A stretch of 64,000 nt of DNA from the NCBI GenBank assembly GCA_022559845.1, contig CM040127.1, positions 35,984,708 through 36,048,707 on the forward strand. Reading direction: 5' to 3'. Of the stretch, positions 11,603 to 21,852 are shown in pieces (position 1 is the stretch's first letter; each line of letters opens with the position of its first letter). Under the pieces are notes generated by a model. The model worked only from the letters and a program-made list of their open reading frames with translations. It had not been told where the DNA came from and searched no databases. A program made the position numbers and the translations under genes. Source of the stretch: Amorphophallus konjac (Eukaryota > Streptophyta > Magnoliopsida > Alismatales > Araceae).

Positions 11603-12016
11603 TTCCTAAACCTTGTTTGCAGGCGGGTCGTTGTTGACCGGCTCTGCATTGATAGGAGGGTCGCGGTCTTCCACCGGGACCTCTTCTGCGCGTTCCGACG
11701 CTTGCGGTCCGGAAGAAGTGCCGATGTGACCTGTTGAAGAAGGTGGCAGAGCCAGATGGCGCGGCCTCCTGAAGTGAGACAGGGCCTGGTTCAAATCGTC
11801 AGACTAGGTGTCTGGCTAGTGTCCGGTGGGGTAACACGTGAACACTCGAACCGCATCGTTGATAAACCGGGCTGTTTGCTTCCTTCGCGGATGTTGCTCG
11901 GGGCGGACAGGCGTCCCTAGTCTGTCAAAGACCGAGATGCGTTGCAGAGGGGGCTCACTCCCGATGTTAGTCGGAGGAGAATCCTGGACAGGTTGCTGGA
12001 TGGCCCGGGGATGGGC

Positions 12017-12712
12017 TCACCTTTGCCTCCGCGTGCTTGAGCGGGGGACATTGGACGACTGGGCATCGTCAGACGATGCTGCTGCGAGACCCGCCGCATC
12101 CCGTCTGACGCCGCGTCTGAGTGCTCGCAGGGGGTTGGTAATACGCGCCCTCCGAATAGCTTGAGCTTCTTCTGGGGTGACCCAGATTCTTCTCAGGTCC
12201 GATTGATGGTATCCCTTATCGCCGCTTTTCCGACGAGTCGTCTTGGGAGGTCGTGTGCCTAGCTGCGGTGGGTGCCCCCGGGCTGCCGCCGAGGAACCTG
12301 CTCCTTTGAGCTTTGCCCCATCCTCTCGTGTTTGACGCAAGAGGTCAAAATGATTGGAAGTGGGGATGGTAGGAACGGTCCGTTCTTGGTGTATAATTGG
12401 CTCACCCCCATCGAGACGGATCCGCAAGTCACCGACAAGGACCATCTTGCCAGAGTTGCTGGTTGTAGCAGTGAGTCGCCTACCTCTACGGCCATGGCGA
12501 CGCTTCTTCTGAGGAGCCGAGGAAGACTCTACCCCAAGATGGTAGACCGAGAAAACATGGCCCGAAACGATCAGCAAGATGAAGCCATCGGTCCGAAGTG
12601 CCGGAATCGGTCCCCGGGGTAAGTTACCCGCACCGGGAGTCGATAGCTGGGTGACTCGGGTGTAAGCCTTCCCCCACGCCGATAAGAGTGTCGCCGAGCC
12701 TCGAGATGACAC
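12017..12712 (-). pseudogene. N-terminal gag-side frame, function unknown
   Basis: A 231-codon minus frame in the same phase as the gag core frame, with a further open piece at 11606-11794. It is rich in Arg and Ser and has a short basic block KKRRHGRRGRR. No domain recognised. Its position and phase suggest it is the N-terminal extension of the gag polyprotein, separated by stops. Confidence 0.4.
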
Positions 12713-12752
12713 TCTTACACCAGGAGGCGACGCCGTTGGAAGTGCCGGGGTG

Positions 12753-13832
12753 TCAACGCCCCTTGGTCGAGGACCCGTGGTGGGCGCTGACGTAGTCTGG
12801 GCGCGGAATGCCCGAGGAAGGTGATGAGAAGAGCTGCCCTCTTGGTGGAAGACCCACGGGGAGAGCTGGCTTGACTGGAGTGAGGGACCGGGGTCCCGAG
12901 TGCACTACTGGGGAGCCGTAAACTCGGGGATGTGAGCCAGTGTTGAGTGTCGGCCTTTCCGGGATTCGGGGTGGAAGACCCGATGCAGATGCTGGGAAGC
13001 CGTAAGCCCGGGGCTGAAAGCTCGTGTTGGGTGCCGACTTTACCGGGGCTCGGGGTTGAAGACCCGAGGCGGATGCTGAGAAGCCGTGGACCCGGGGCAG
13101 GGAGCCCGTGTCGGGTGCTGGCTTAGCTGCGGCTCGGGATTGAGGACCCGAGGAAGATGCTGGGAAGCCGTAGACCCGGGGCAGGGAGCCCGTGTCGGGT
13201 GCTGGCTTAGCTGCGGCTCGGGATTGAGGACCCGAGGAAGATGCTGGGAAGCCGTAGACCCGGGGCAAGGAGCCCGTGTCGGGTGCTGGCTTAGCTGCGA
13301 CTCTGGGTTGGGGACCCGAGAAAGATGCTGGGATGGCGACCGAAGTCCGGGGCGCGGGGCCCGTGTTGGAGATCGGACGAGGCTGGCCTCGGGAGCTAAC
13401 ATTCACCCGGATCGGCGTTGATCTGGGGGCCATGTAGGGGCCTGCAGTGACAGTCCGGCGCCCGGCACTCGGGCGGGACACTGGAGCTGGAAGCGCGCAT
13501 GGCACATTGGCCGCAGGGGCCACCGGAGAGACTGGAGTTGGCTGAGAAGCAGCCACAGGGATCACACCCAGAAAGTAGGGCGATCCGATAACTGGGGCAA
13601 AGCTGCCAAAAGTGATCGGCGTCGCCAAGTAGCCCACCCGGGCATGGGTGGCAATGACGTTGGGACCGTAGGTGACGGCCGCCATAGTTGCCAGAGTGTT
13701 GAGTGCTGCGGAGGCGACAGTCACTGACAGCAGTCGAGAGCGGCCCGACGATCGGAACGCGGATCGAAAGCTGCTGGAGAATGCGCAAGAGTACCCTCCC
13801 CTGCCTCTCCTGCAAGGATAGGGAAAGGGCAC
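12753..13832 (-). CDS. Pro/Ser-rich repeat protein frame, first frame of the gag-only element
   Basis: An intact 359-codon frame. The first 70 residues are Ser/Ala-rich, the middle is Pro/Val/Ala-rich, and residues about 165-330 are tandem 28-residue repeats with core KPAPDTGSLPRVYGFPAS. No catalytic motif. Its place upstream of gag suggests a leader-encoded element protein, but the open frame may simply follow from the repeat being a multiple of three. The start at 13832 is the first Met. Confidence 0.35.
   Translation of the reverse strand: MPFPYPCRRGRGGYSCAFSSSFRSAFRSSGRSRLLSVTVASAALNTLATMAAVTYGPNVIATHARVGYLATPITFGSFAPVIGSPYFLGVIPVAASQPTPVSPVAPAANVPCALPAPVSRPSAGRRTVTAGPYMAPRSTPIRVNVSSRGQPRPISNTGPAPRTSVAIPASFSGPQPRVAAKPAPDTGSLPRVYGFPASSSGPQSRAAAKPAPDTGSLPRVYGFPASSSGPQSRAAAKPAPDTGSLPRVHGFSASASGLQPRAPVKSAPNTSFQPRAYGFPASASGLPPRIPERPTLNTGSHPRVYGSPVVHSGPRSLTPVKPALPVGLPPRGQLFSSPSSGIPRPDYVSAHHGSSTKGR
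12960..13345 (-). repeat. 84-bp GC-rich coding minisatellite
   Basis: Units such as TCGGGTGCTGG begin at 13111 and 13195, exactly 84 bp apart. Two central units are almost identical and the flanking ones degenerate. This is the DNA of the 28-residue repeats in the 13832-12753 frame. Confidence 0.9.
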
Positions 13833-13851
13833 CGGGCTTTAGGGCTGGCAC

Positions 13852-15106
13852 AGACTTTTCTTCAGCAAAAAGAAGGAAGGCGGGAGACGTCCCACCCGGC
13901 GTGCCATCCTCTCTGTTGCGCGCATTTTTTTTATGCTGGTTAACCGGGGTGAAGGAAGGAATACAGCGGGGAAGGAGAAATACGAGAGTTTGATGTATCT
14001 CTGGTATCCTCCTTATGGGTGCATGCCTCTCACGGCGGTATCGGGCACTCTCCTTTTACGGAAAGTCGAAAGGGGCGGAATGGCACGGGAATGTCGGGCT
14101 AAGGGTTAACCGGACAGGGTGCGGGCGTGCCAGTCGATCTCTCGACAATCACTCATGGAACCAAGGTTTGACCGGGGAAGTGCCACCAGGGCGCGGCACG
14201 TGGACTCAGGCAATCGGGCGACACGTGGAGAGAAGGGGTTCCATGGGTGCGAGTGCATAGGCGATTGTGGGAATCGTGTACAGGACGTCTTTCCCCACCA
14301 GTCGCAAGCAACCGGCGTTTATTTACATCGGATTGAATCCGAATACCTTCGTTCCATGCTGAAGAAAAGTCTGTATATGTGTCTGAAGCCATGGGTGTAG
14401 GGCCGGGCGCATTCAGCAGCTAGGGGTACGTGTTAGACTGAGGGGTGTTTGTTGGGGGTGGAGTGTTAGGCACGGATGCCGAAGGATATAGATAGGAGAT
14501 TGAAGGCCGGGACGCGGGTGCGAGGGCACTCGTCCAATCGGCGATGATGTGCTGAGACGCGTATTTCTTTACGGGAAAGCCGTAATGGCCAAAGTACAAC
14601 CGGCGCATGCCACGGGACAATTCTGACGTGCTAGTCGGTCCCCGGGTCGATGCGTGATGAATACACACATGTACATTTTACAGAGGGGTCCTCCCGTGGC
14701 GTGGGCCGCGTCTGTGGTGCCAAACGGGGGCCTACAACTGGATAACTGAGGGGATCCGTCGATCCGGCATCTGGACGAGGGTCGGACGCGGCTCGAGTTG
14801 AGCGGTCGGACATGGCCTCGTGACTGTGAGTGAGCATGACGTCATGGCACGCCAGTGGTTGCGAACGACGGGCGTGCGAGGGGGAATCCCGGCATAAGGG
14901 GACGTCCGCCCATATCACAACATCTCACTCACGGTGGGTGTCGACTTGTGTGTGACGACTACCTACGGCGTGAGGGGAGCGCGAACGACATACCCCCGGC
15001 GTAGTAGACCGCCGAACAAGTCACCCACACATAATTCTCCTTTGCTCCGCGCTCGAAGTCTTGTGCTTGCCGGGTGCCGGACGATATTGCGTATTGCTGG
15101 ATGCTT
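13852..15106 (-). other. untranslated leader of the gag-only element
   Basis: About 1.25 kb between the promoter region and the first long minus frame. I see no conserved coding signal and no convincing tRNA-complementary PBS. Short frames here look like chance. Confidence 0.4.
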
Positions 15107-15146
15107 TTTATTGGATTGATGCCCCACCCCTTGAGATCCTAAGGGG

Positions 15147-15154
15147 TATTTATA
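15147..15154 (-). promoter_or_regulatory. TATA box, minus strand
   Basis: TATAAATA on the minus strand, with AATAAA 35 bp further on in the direction of transcription (15107-15112) and palindromes directly upstream. Confidence 0.6.
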
Positions 15155-15176
15155 GGGGAAGATGAAGGGTCACAAG

Positions 15177-15430
15177 GGGTTTACACGGACCAGCCAGGGG
15201 GGGTGAGCTGGTCCGTGTAAACCCAATGGAATAGTGCATTGGGTACACGGGTTGAGAGAGGAGGGAAAGAGGTTTACGCCGACCAGCCAGGGGGCCCTGG
15301 CTGGTCCGCCTAAACCCCCAAGGGTTTAGGCGGGCTGGGTTTTTTCTTTTTTGATAAAAAGTTTTTTTTTTGGGTTTGATTGGGGGTTTAGGCGGACCAG
15401 CCAGGGGGCCCTGGCTAGTCCACCTAACCC
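15177..15430. repeat. three long palindromes upstream of the TATA box
   Basis: First: 18-bp perfect arms at 15177-15194 (GGGTTTACACGGACCAGC) and 15207-15224. Second: 22-bp arms with two mismatches and a 2-nt loop at 15271-15316. Third: similar arms at 15384-15430. All share the core GACCAGCCAGGG. T and A tracts lie between the second and third. Confidence 0.9.
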
Positions 15431-15934
15431 CCCCCCCAAGGGGGGTTTAGGCGGGTTCGCAAGGAGAGAGGGGGGGCTGGTCTCCACCCTATAAAAATTG
15501 ATTTTTGGGTTTTTTTTCTTCCCAATTTGGCTAAGTACAAGGGTACGTGGCGGCTTGTGGAGACTTGTGCGCGTTGACATGAGGAGGAACCCGTCGTGCT
15601 GTCGCTTTACGCTTCCACGTCCGCGCTTGATCCCTCGAACTGGTACGGTACACTAACTACATCGTAGGACTGCAATTGAGTAAACCGAGGCTGAGTGGGG
15701 CCGTGGGACCACAGAGCTGGAGAGGGGGCGCGGCCCCCCGGGGAGTTTACCCTCCCTCGGGGGCGCGGCCATGCCCAGGGGCCAACCGGCCCCGGGCCGG
15801 CCATAACCCCGGGGGATGGCCCCCGGGGGTCTTATTGTGTTGCCTGGGACGTCCTTTGATGGACTTTGAACTTTGGAAGGCTGGCATGGGCCCGTGGGGC
15901 CGTTGTTCTTTGAGTCGGAGTAGCCGCTAGCAAG

Positions 15935-16654
15935 GTGTTCGGGCAAATGCCCAACACACCCCGGGTTGCCGAACGAGCCGCGTAAGTGGCTGACGGGCCT
16001 TGGATTTGGCCTAAGGCCAAGGGTAGAAGTCTGTAGGGGTTGGAAGGAGACATTTTGGGGCCAACGGGCCTTGCCTCGTGTTACGTGCTATGTTGTACGG
16101 CGGGTTGACAGAGTAGCCTCGGGTTGGCCCGAGAGCTAAGTTTAGTGGCTTGTTGCCACGTGTCTGAGGGTCGAGGGTGGCCCCGACTTGCTGGGGGGTC
16201 GTTGTTGGACCCAACTGGTATACTGGAACCACGGGCTGGCCTGTGGTCTTGTGTAGAAGGGTTGAAATATACCCGCCCACGAGGTGTTCAGAAAAATGCC
16301 GAACACACGTGTGTGAGCCGTACGTACATACTGCGGGCCTCCAAAGGCTGTGGTTGACTTGCTCGGGTCTCCCTTTGACCTTGGAGGGTTGAATGAAGAG
16401 TCTTGGAGTGGACCCGCGACTCTTTTGCTGGATGCCACGTGGCATGGCTTAACGTCGGGGCGCCCCCGGGTGATCCTGGGCGGCCATATAGGACGCGGGC
16501 AAAGCCCGTATGAGAGTGGCCGGGATTGACCCTGAATACTTGTTTGTGCCGCTACGCGTCACGGTGAATTGATTGGGACCCTTGTGGGGACCTTTAGGGT
16601 GTAGAAAGGGCTAGGTAGCCCGTACCTTGAAGGTGTTCGAGGAAATGCCCGAAC
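15935..16654. repeat. degenerate ~348-bp tandem repeat
   Basis: The hairpin motif AGGTGTTC...AAATGCC-GAAC recurs at about 15935, 16282 and 16631, spaced 347 and 349 bp. Flanking phrases (GTGTAGAA-GGG before it, GAGCCG...CGGGCCT after it) recur in the same order, so the whole ~348 bp appears to be duplicated and diverged. Confidence 0.55.
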
Positions 16655-18691
16655 CCTTATTCCTTGTCGTTTTGGCTGGGAAATTGTCTGGGTACAACAG
16701 GCACATTCCAAACCTTCATGGGCCATCCGCTGACTCACACACACAGACCAATACCACACCTTGAGCTAAACTTCTCTCGGACACAGCATCCAATCTCGAT
16801 CATCGCGCCAACTCTACCCTTACAGGGGAGCACGATGAGACCAATGATAAGACTCAGGAGTCTTCGGTCCTCACCTCACTCGACTCAGACTTACAGGGGA
16901 ACCATCCTATGCTAGTCACCAAACCAGGGATAACCACTCCAACGCCAATGTCCATCAAGGACCTCCAACCACAGGCGTCACTCTTTCGTCCTGTCTCATC
17001 GAATCCTTCGTCTCAATTAATCCAAGTGGACACCTGCTGTAACGACCCGAGAATCCGATTACCGGGAAGGCCCGATAACCCGAGACTCGCACCGCCGCCC
17101 ACGAGCCGGGAGGGCTCGGAAGGGCTAAAAGGAGTGTGGAGGCACAAAGAAATAGGAAATAAAGCAGGACAATTCAACAATTAACATAAATAAATAAACA
17201 ACTACAACAGAGTCCAGTCCAACAGAAAGTACAGTCCAAAGTAGTAAAACGTACCACATGCCAAGTGAACACTCGGCCCGACAAGCTGGCAACTAAGAAC
17301 CTCCGCATCGCGCCCTCGAACCTCGAGGAAGAAGAACCGCCTCACCTGAAAAGCAGGGAATGAGTCTCCAAAACAGAGACTCAGCAGGGATCCCGCGGAA
17401 CCCCAACCGGAAACAACGGCGTAGCGGAAAGGAGAGCTACAACTACAGCAGGAACAGCAAACCGGTGGCCGGTCAAAACTCGGCTCTACAGCTACTCCTA
17501 CTGTACCAGAAAACACGACCCAGTCTCCCATCGGGGGACAACCAAGCCACGCACCCGACCACCCGATTCCACGATCGGGGACCACTAAACACGAGCCGCC
17601 CTAGCCACGCTACTAGGAAAACGTCACGATACCTCCGCAGCGGAGGCCTGCCCTCACCAAAAGGGCCCAAGCCAAAACCACACGGTCAGGGAACACAGTC
17701 ACGACCTCACCGTCGTGAACACAACACTATCTGGGAAAAGGCCCTCGGTGAAACTCACCGGAAACCCCAGACCTCGACTCCGGGAACTCTCCCGAACCAC
17801 TCACGAAGTCCCGTCTCACGGACGGAAACAAAACCTGGTACACAACAACTCACGTCACGTGACAGGAGCACCACCCACTAGAAGAACGACCGGATGCGTC
17901 CCCTGACGTCTTACACCGCATCACAAGTGTCTAGCTACGACGCCCCGGGCGTGAGACTCAGACACACACAGTAACCAGTACCACAACAAGGACTAGCTGG
18001 GGTCACGCTCGTCAGCGCATGTCCTAAGCCCCCAACTACGTGTGCACACACAGACCATCTGCTCTAGGTCGGGTCCTCTAGCTGGTTTTCCCCCTCCACC
18101 GGACTCTGGTGGCAAAGGCAAGGGGCCGACGGAAACCAGCCTAAAAACCGCGTCTCACCGGGTCGCGCTCTCCACCACTCCCAGGCGGGTCCGCACACGC
18201 GTGCGCAGGAAGCTACGACTAGTGGAGGATCACAGAACGTGGACACAGAAACCACGCACGCACTCATTACGAGTAACACGGAGTAACAGGTGGCACGACG
18301 CCACCAGACTCTGGACAGCCCACTAGACCTACAACTCAACGGCCTTTGAGTCACAAGACTCGAGGTCAAGACCGTTGCACATGACAGCACTGAGCCGTCA
18401 ATCTGGCCTAATCCCTAGGTCCAAAACCACAATGCGAAGACTCACGAGGCCAAGGGTCGACCACTGGGTCACAACCGGGTCGACCGGAGACCAACACAAC
18501 GCAATCGGAACACTAGAAGGTCACTCGGACCCTTAAACTCACGGGAATGCTAATCGAGGTAAACCAAACCTCTGGACACCCAAAGACACGGTCACGGAAC
18601 TCCACGGGGTGTCCAGGACACACACGGCCCAAGGGGAGCATGATCAGCCGCCGACCGTCTGCCTCGGGCAGCCCGGCAGGCCACCCCAAGA

Positions 18692-18939
18692 ACGCGCTAC
18701 ACATGCATAGCGCGTTAAGCAAGAACGCGCTATGCAAACCTAGCGCGTTCAGCAAGAACGCGCTATAGGTCCATAGCGCGACCAGATCAGGTCGCGCTAT
18801 GATCCTATAGCGCGACAACCAAAAACGCGCTGGGACCCTAGAGCGCGACAAGAACCGCCTTACTGTTCATCTTCTCCGATGAACGCGCCCCGTCGGGGCA
18901 GCGCGACACTCAAGAACGCGCTACTGGAAGCTAGCGCGT
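18692..18939 (-). repeat. 33-bp stem-loop array in the solo LTR
   Basis: Arms begin at 18692, 18725, 18758, 18792, 18825, 18883 and 18916, so steps are 33 or 34 bp with one larger gap. Arms are ACGCGCTA/TAGCGCGT or TCGCGCTA/TAGCGCGA, with 8-nt loops. It matches the array at 5518-5797 in position within the LTR and in geometry. Confidence 0.9.
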
Positions 18940-19479
18940 TCTCAGTCCGCGCCCGAAAACGATAGAAACTGCGGGAAAACCCATTCCACGCCCCGATCAC
19001 CCCCGGGTGATGGGGAAACAAAGAGGGAAATATTACCCAACCCCTCTGGCACCGAGAGGACCCATTTAAACCCCAAAAACACGATCAAAACACAAGATTC
19101 GGCTCACACCCCAAAAACATGCATTTTTCCCAAATCACCCCGTTTAGCCCGCTCGGCTCACCACGGCCTACGAAACTCGCGGGAATTGAAGTACACGGGT
19201 TGAGGGTCCATCTCCCTACCTGCACCGAAGATTCGACGCACCGTGGACGCCGATCCACGAAGAAAACGCCGTTTAAACCCTCGCCGGTTCACGATCCCAC
19301 GAACTGCCTCCACCACCGCGATCCTCATCCCGTACCCGTCGCTCCACGCCCCACGAGCCACGCCGCCCCGCCCTCGCCGCCTCCGTCGGCCGCCCAGAGT
19401 GAGAGGGGGAGAGGAGAGAACGTGATAGAAGAGAGAGGGAGGGAAGAGAGAAATGAGATGGGGAGAGAGAGAGAAAAGG

Positions 19480-19488
19480 TTATATATA
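19480..19488 (-). promoter_or_regulatory. TATA box of the solo LTR
   Basis: TATATATAA on the minus strand about 340 bp from the LTR 5' end, the same distance as in the related LTR at 4621. It lies downstream of the phrase GGATTTTCTA shared by both LTRs. Confidence 0.6.
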
Positions 19489-21567
19489 GAAAATCCAGAA
19501 ATTCTCAAAAATACCGAAAAATAGAAAATCACATTTCTGCGATCCTCGGAACACACCGATCGCAACGGTACCACTCGCGCCCTGGTGAACAGCCCGGTTC
19601 ACCCGTAACGAGGTTCCGAAGGAATTACCGAAACACACACCGGGAATCGGAAAACGCACGCGAAAAGCCGCGGAACGCCTCCGGGCCTCCGAAACAACTC
19701 TGGATCGCGCCGATCCGAACATGAAAGATGTCCGAAATGAAATTTCGGACACAACGGAGTCGGACACTCCAAGAAACCAGATCCGGGACCCATGAACAAG
19801 GATCCGAAAAATCCGGGGCATTACACCTGCCAATCCCGATTCCGCCCTTGCCACAGAGCCATGGGACACCACTGGAATAATTCATGGCACACGTCTCTAG
19901 GGGAGGAAAACGCCATCCAATATTACGGTAACCTAGTCGCAAACACCACGACCAATACACACAAGTCTTCAAACGACACAGATTCTCATCACAGCTAGGT
20001 CCTGTCTACCAAAATCTGACACTATTAGGCTCACTAGCCACTCGCAGCTGCCAACAGGGACCCATAATCTGTTAGAGATCACTTCCTCAAAACACGATCT
20101 CATCCGAGGACACAACCTCCAATATAAGTCGATCACCAAGCCACCGACTCTGCCCATCATGTCCTCGACCTCCGTCAGGAGACATCCTCAACAACCCCAT
20201 CCGGGTCTAACACCGATGCCTGACACGGCTTTCATCACATGAACAGGGTATTCATGCAGCACACTTGCCACATTTTCCCCCCAACACTCCATCCTGCCAG
20301 TGCCAAGAATCACAATACCTCGAGCAGCGGCACGGCAACAACACGTTTCACACAGAGGAACCAATCCTCCAATGTTCAACGCAACCTCAAGAGTCCGCCC
20401 GTAGCACCCAACGCTACGATCCTGAACCTGTGGGTAATGGGCCCACCAGGCTTCCGCTGCGCACTCTGATCCAGGCGCACAGTCAATACGACAACTCGGG
20501 ACTCGCCATCCCGACAATCTACAACTCGGCTGGCCAACCTCATAAAATAGGATGAGGAAAGCTCCATTACCTCAAACCCCAAGCACAGATTCTCCCAAAT
20601 CTTGCAATCCTCAGCAACTCTGCAGGCTCCGAATCGCCACGCATCGAAAAGTTCCAGCACCAGCCCATAATTCTCGCGAACACCGCCCAACTAGCACTCA
20701 TCCTTCCGAAATAGTGACGACGCACCCTCACGTAACCAGGGAATTGGGCACGACTTCTCACAGGCAACCACCTTGCCAAAGCACAGGACACGTCTCACAC
20801 GGATTTTATGGCACACAGAGGCCAACCAAATCCGGGAACATAATGCAAGACGACGAACCTTACCCAAACACAATCTCGCCAACCAAAGGAGAATCCAACA
20901 CTCCTACGACCAATTGGAGAAACTCCACGCTCGACCTGACCTCGAACCTTACACATGCTGGGAACAACACCAGGAAAACCATCACTTCTGTCAGGCCAGC
21001 ACCTCCGACAACACTCGCCCAGTGTCTCATCGGACGATATTCATAGCATCTCGTGATGCACCACCACTGCAATTCCTCAAACTACAACACGCCACGCCAA
21101 GAGCCGCAACACGAGCCAAAATCGACAATCGCCGACGCTCATCCTCGAGTCCGGAAACTCACCGCGGAACCTTCACAACTCAAACTATATCCAGGCGAAC
21201 ACAACCCATTTGCACACAAGAGCGCAGGAGCAAGACTTACTGGGACACCACAACCCAATCGTGTCTCAAAATCCGCAAGAATAACAGGGACCGACACGTC
21301 ATTCCTGACGCCACAGAGCACGGCAAGAACATCATGCTCGAAAATCAGCAACTCACCGAGAAGATCCTCCGCTCACCTGAGCGCACCTCTCCATCAGAAC
21401 ACCCGCTCTGCCACCTTAAACCACAACCTTAACACATCAGGGGCTGGGTAAACCTCAAGCTGGAGTGGCCAGACTCGACAATAGTTCCCTCAGAGCACGC
21501 TCATGGCCACTTAACCACAACCAATCTTCGCCAGCCACCTGACCTCGCTGCAGATACCTCGAACGCA

Positions 21568-21683
21568 GTATAGACTATGCTGAAGGTGATGATGCATGGA
21601 AGTATATACTGTATAGACTTGTGACTCATAATGTGTTGCTATCATCAAAACTACAGATCATCAAAAACAACAGGGGCACAACA
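21568..21683 (-). repeat. truncated 3' LTR of the Copia element
   Basis: 116 bp matching the outer end of the intact LTR (about 29740-29855), ending GGGGCACAACA next to the polypurine tract. About 2.35 kb are missing on the left, where LARD internal sequence abuts at GAACGCAG|TATAGAC. Confidence 0.9.
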
Positions 21684-21852
21684 ATCTCCCCCTTTTTGAT
21701 GGTGGCAACCCTATGAGTTACACTGACTCCGAATGCATGCTATGAGATGAAATGACCAATGCAAGATCTAACAAGATCTCCCCCTTTGCCATAACAATGT
21801 ATACCATCCCTCTGGAATTCAACAAACAGACAATAAATTCTCCCCCTTTGCC
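21684..21852 (-). other. polypurine tract and two further copies
   Basis: On the minus strand, AAAAAGGGGGAGAT touches the LTR (21684-21700). GGCAAAGGGGGAGATC (21775-21790) and GGCAAAGGGGGAGAA (21838-21852) repeat it. Multiple polypurine tracts before the 3' LTR are a known trait of Sireviruses. Confidence 0.8.

Larger units (their letters stand above)
7458..16670 (-). mobile_element. gag-only, probably non-autonomous LTR retroelement (Tat-like gag)
   Basis: Minus-strand frames from about 13850 down to 7580 include a recognisable Retrotrans_gag core, His/Cys spacer motifs and long low-complexity repeats, but no protease, reverse transcriptase, RNase H or integrase. Upstream in element sense (15107-16670) is promoter-type sequence with TATAAATA and AATAAA. 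I could not find a second LTR copy, a clear PBS or a TSD, so the outer borders are provisional: the left is the junction at 7458 and the right is where LARD homology starts near 16671. Confidence 0.6.
15107..16670 (-). repeat. LTR or promoter region of the gag-only element
   Basis: In element sense (minus) this block gives a repeat-rich upstream part, three long palindromes, TATAAATA (15147-15154) and AATAAA (15107-15112), the usual U3-R order of an LTR. It is very GC-rich at 15720-15840 with runs such as CCCCGGGGG. The LTR limits cannot be fixed because its partner copy is absent. Confidence 0.5.
17038..19825 (-). repeat. solo LTR (2788 bp), Tekay-like family
   Basis: Begins TGTAACGACCCGAGAATCCG and ends GGGGCATTACA. 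On the minus strand it matches the start and end of the LTR at 4621-7032. It is flanked by the perfect 5-bp duplication CCTGC at 17033-17037 and 19826-19830. The uninterrupted site is seen in the complete LARD near 35222. Direct flanking by TSDs with no internal region shows LTR-LTR recombination. Confidence 0.93.
16671..21567 (-). mobile_element. internal fragment of a non-coding Gypsy derivative (LARD), split by a solo LTR
   Basis: Sequence at 16671-17037 and 19826-21567 matches, in order and orientation, the internal region of the complete LARD at about 34850-36950, e.g. CATCCGCTGACTCACACACA and CCTGACCTCGC-GCAGA-ACCTCGAACGCAG. Both LTRs of this copy are missing: the left flank starts about 700 bp inside the internal region and the right end stops about 300 bp short of the PBS, where a Copia LTR fragment begins. 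No credible long coding frame. Confidence 0.8.
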
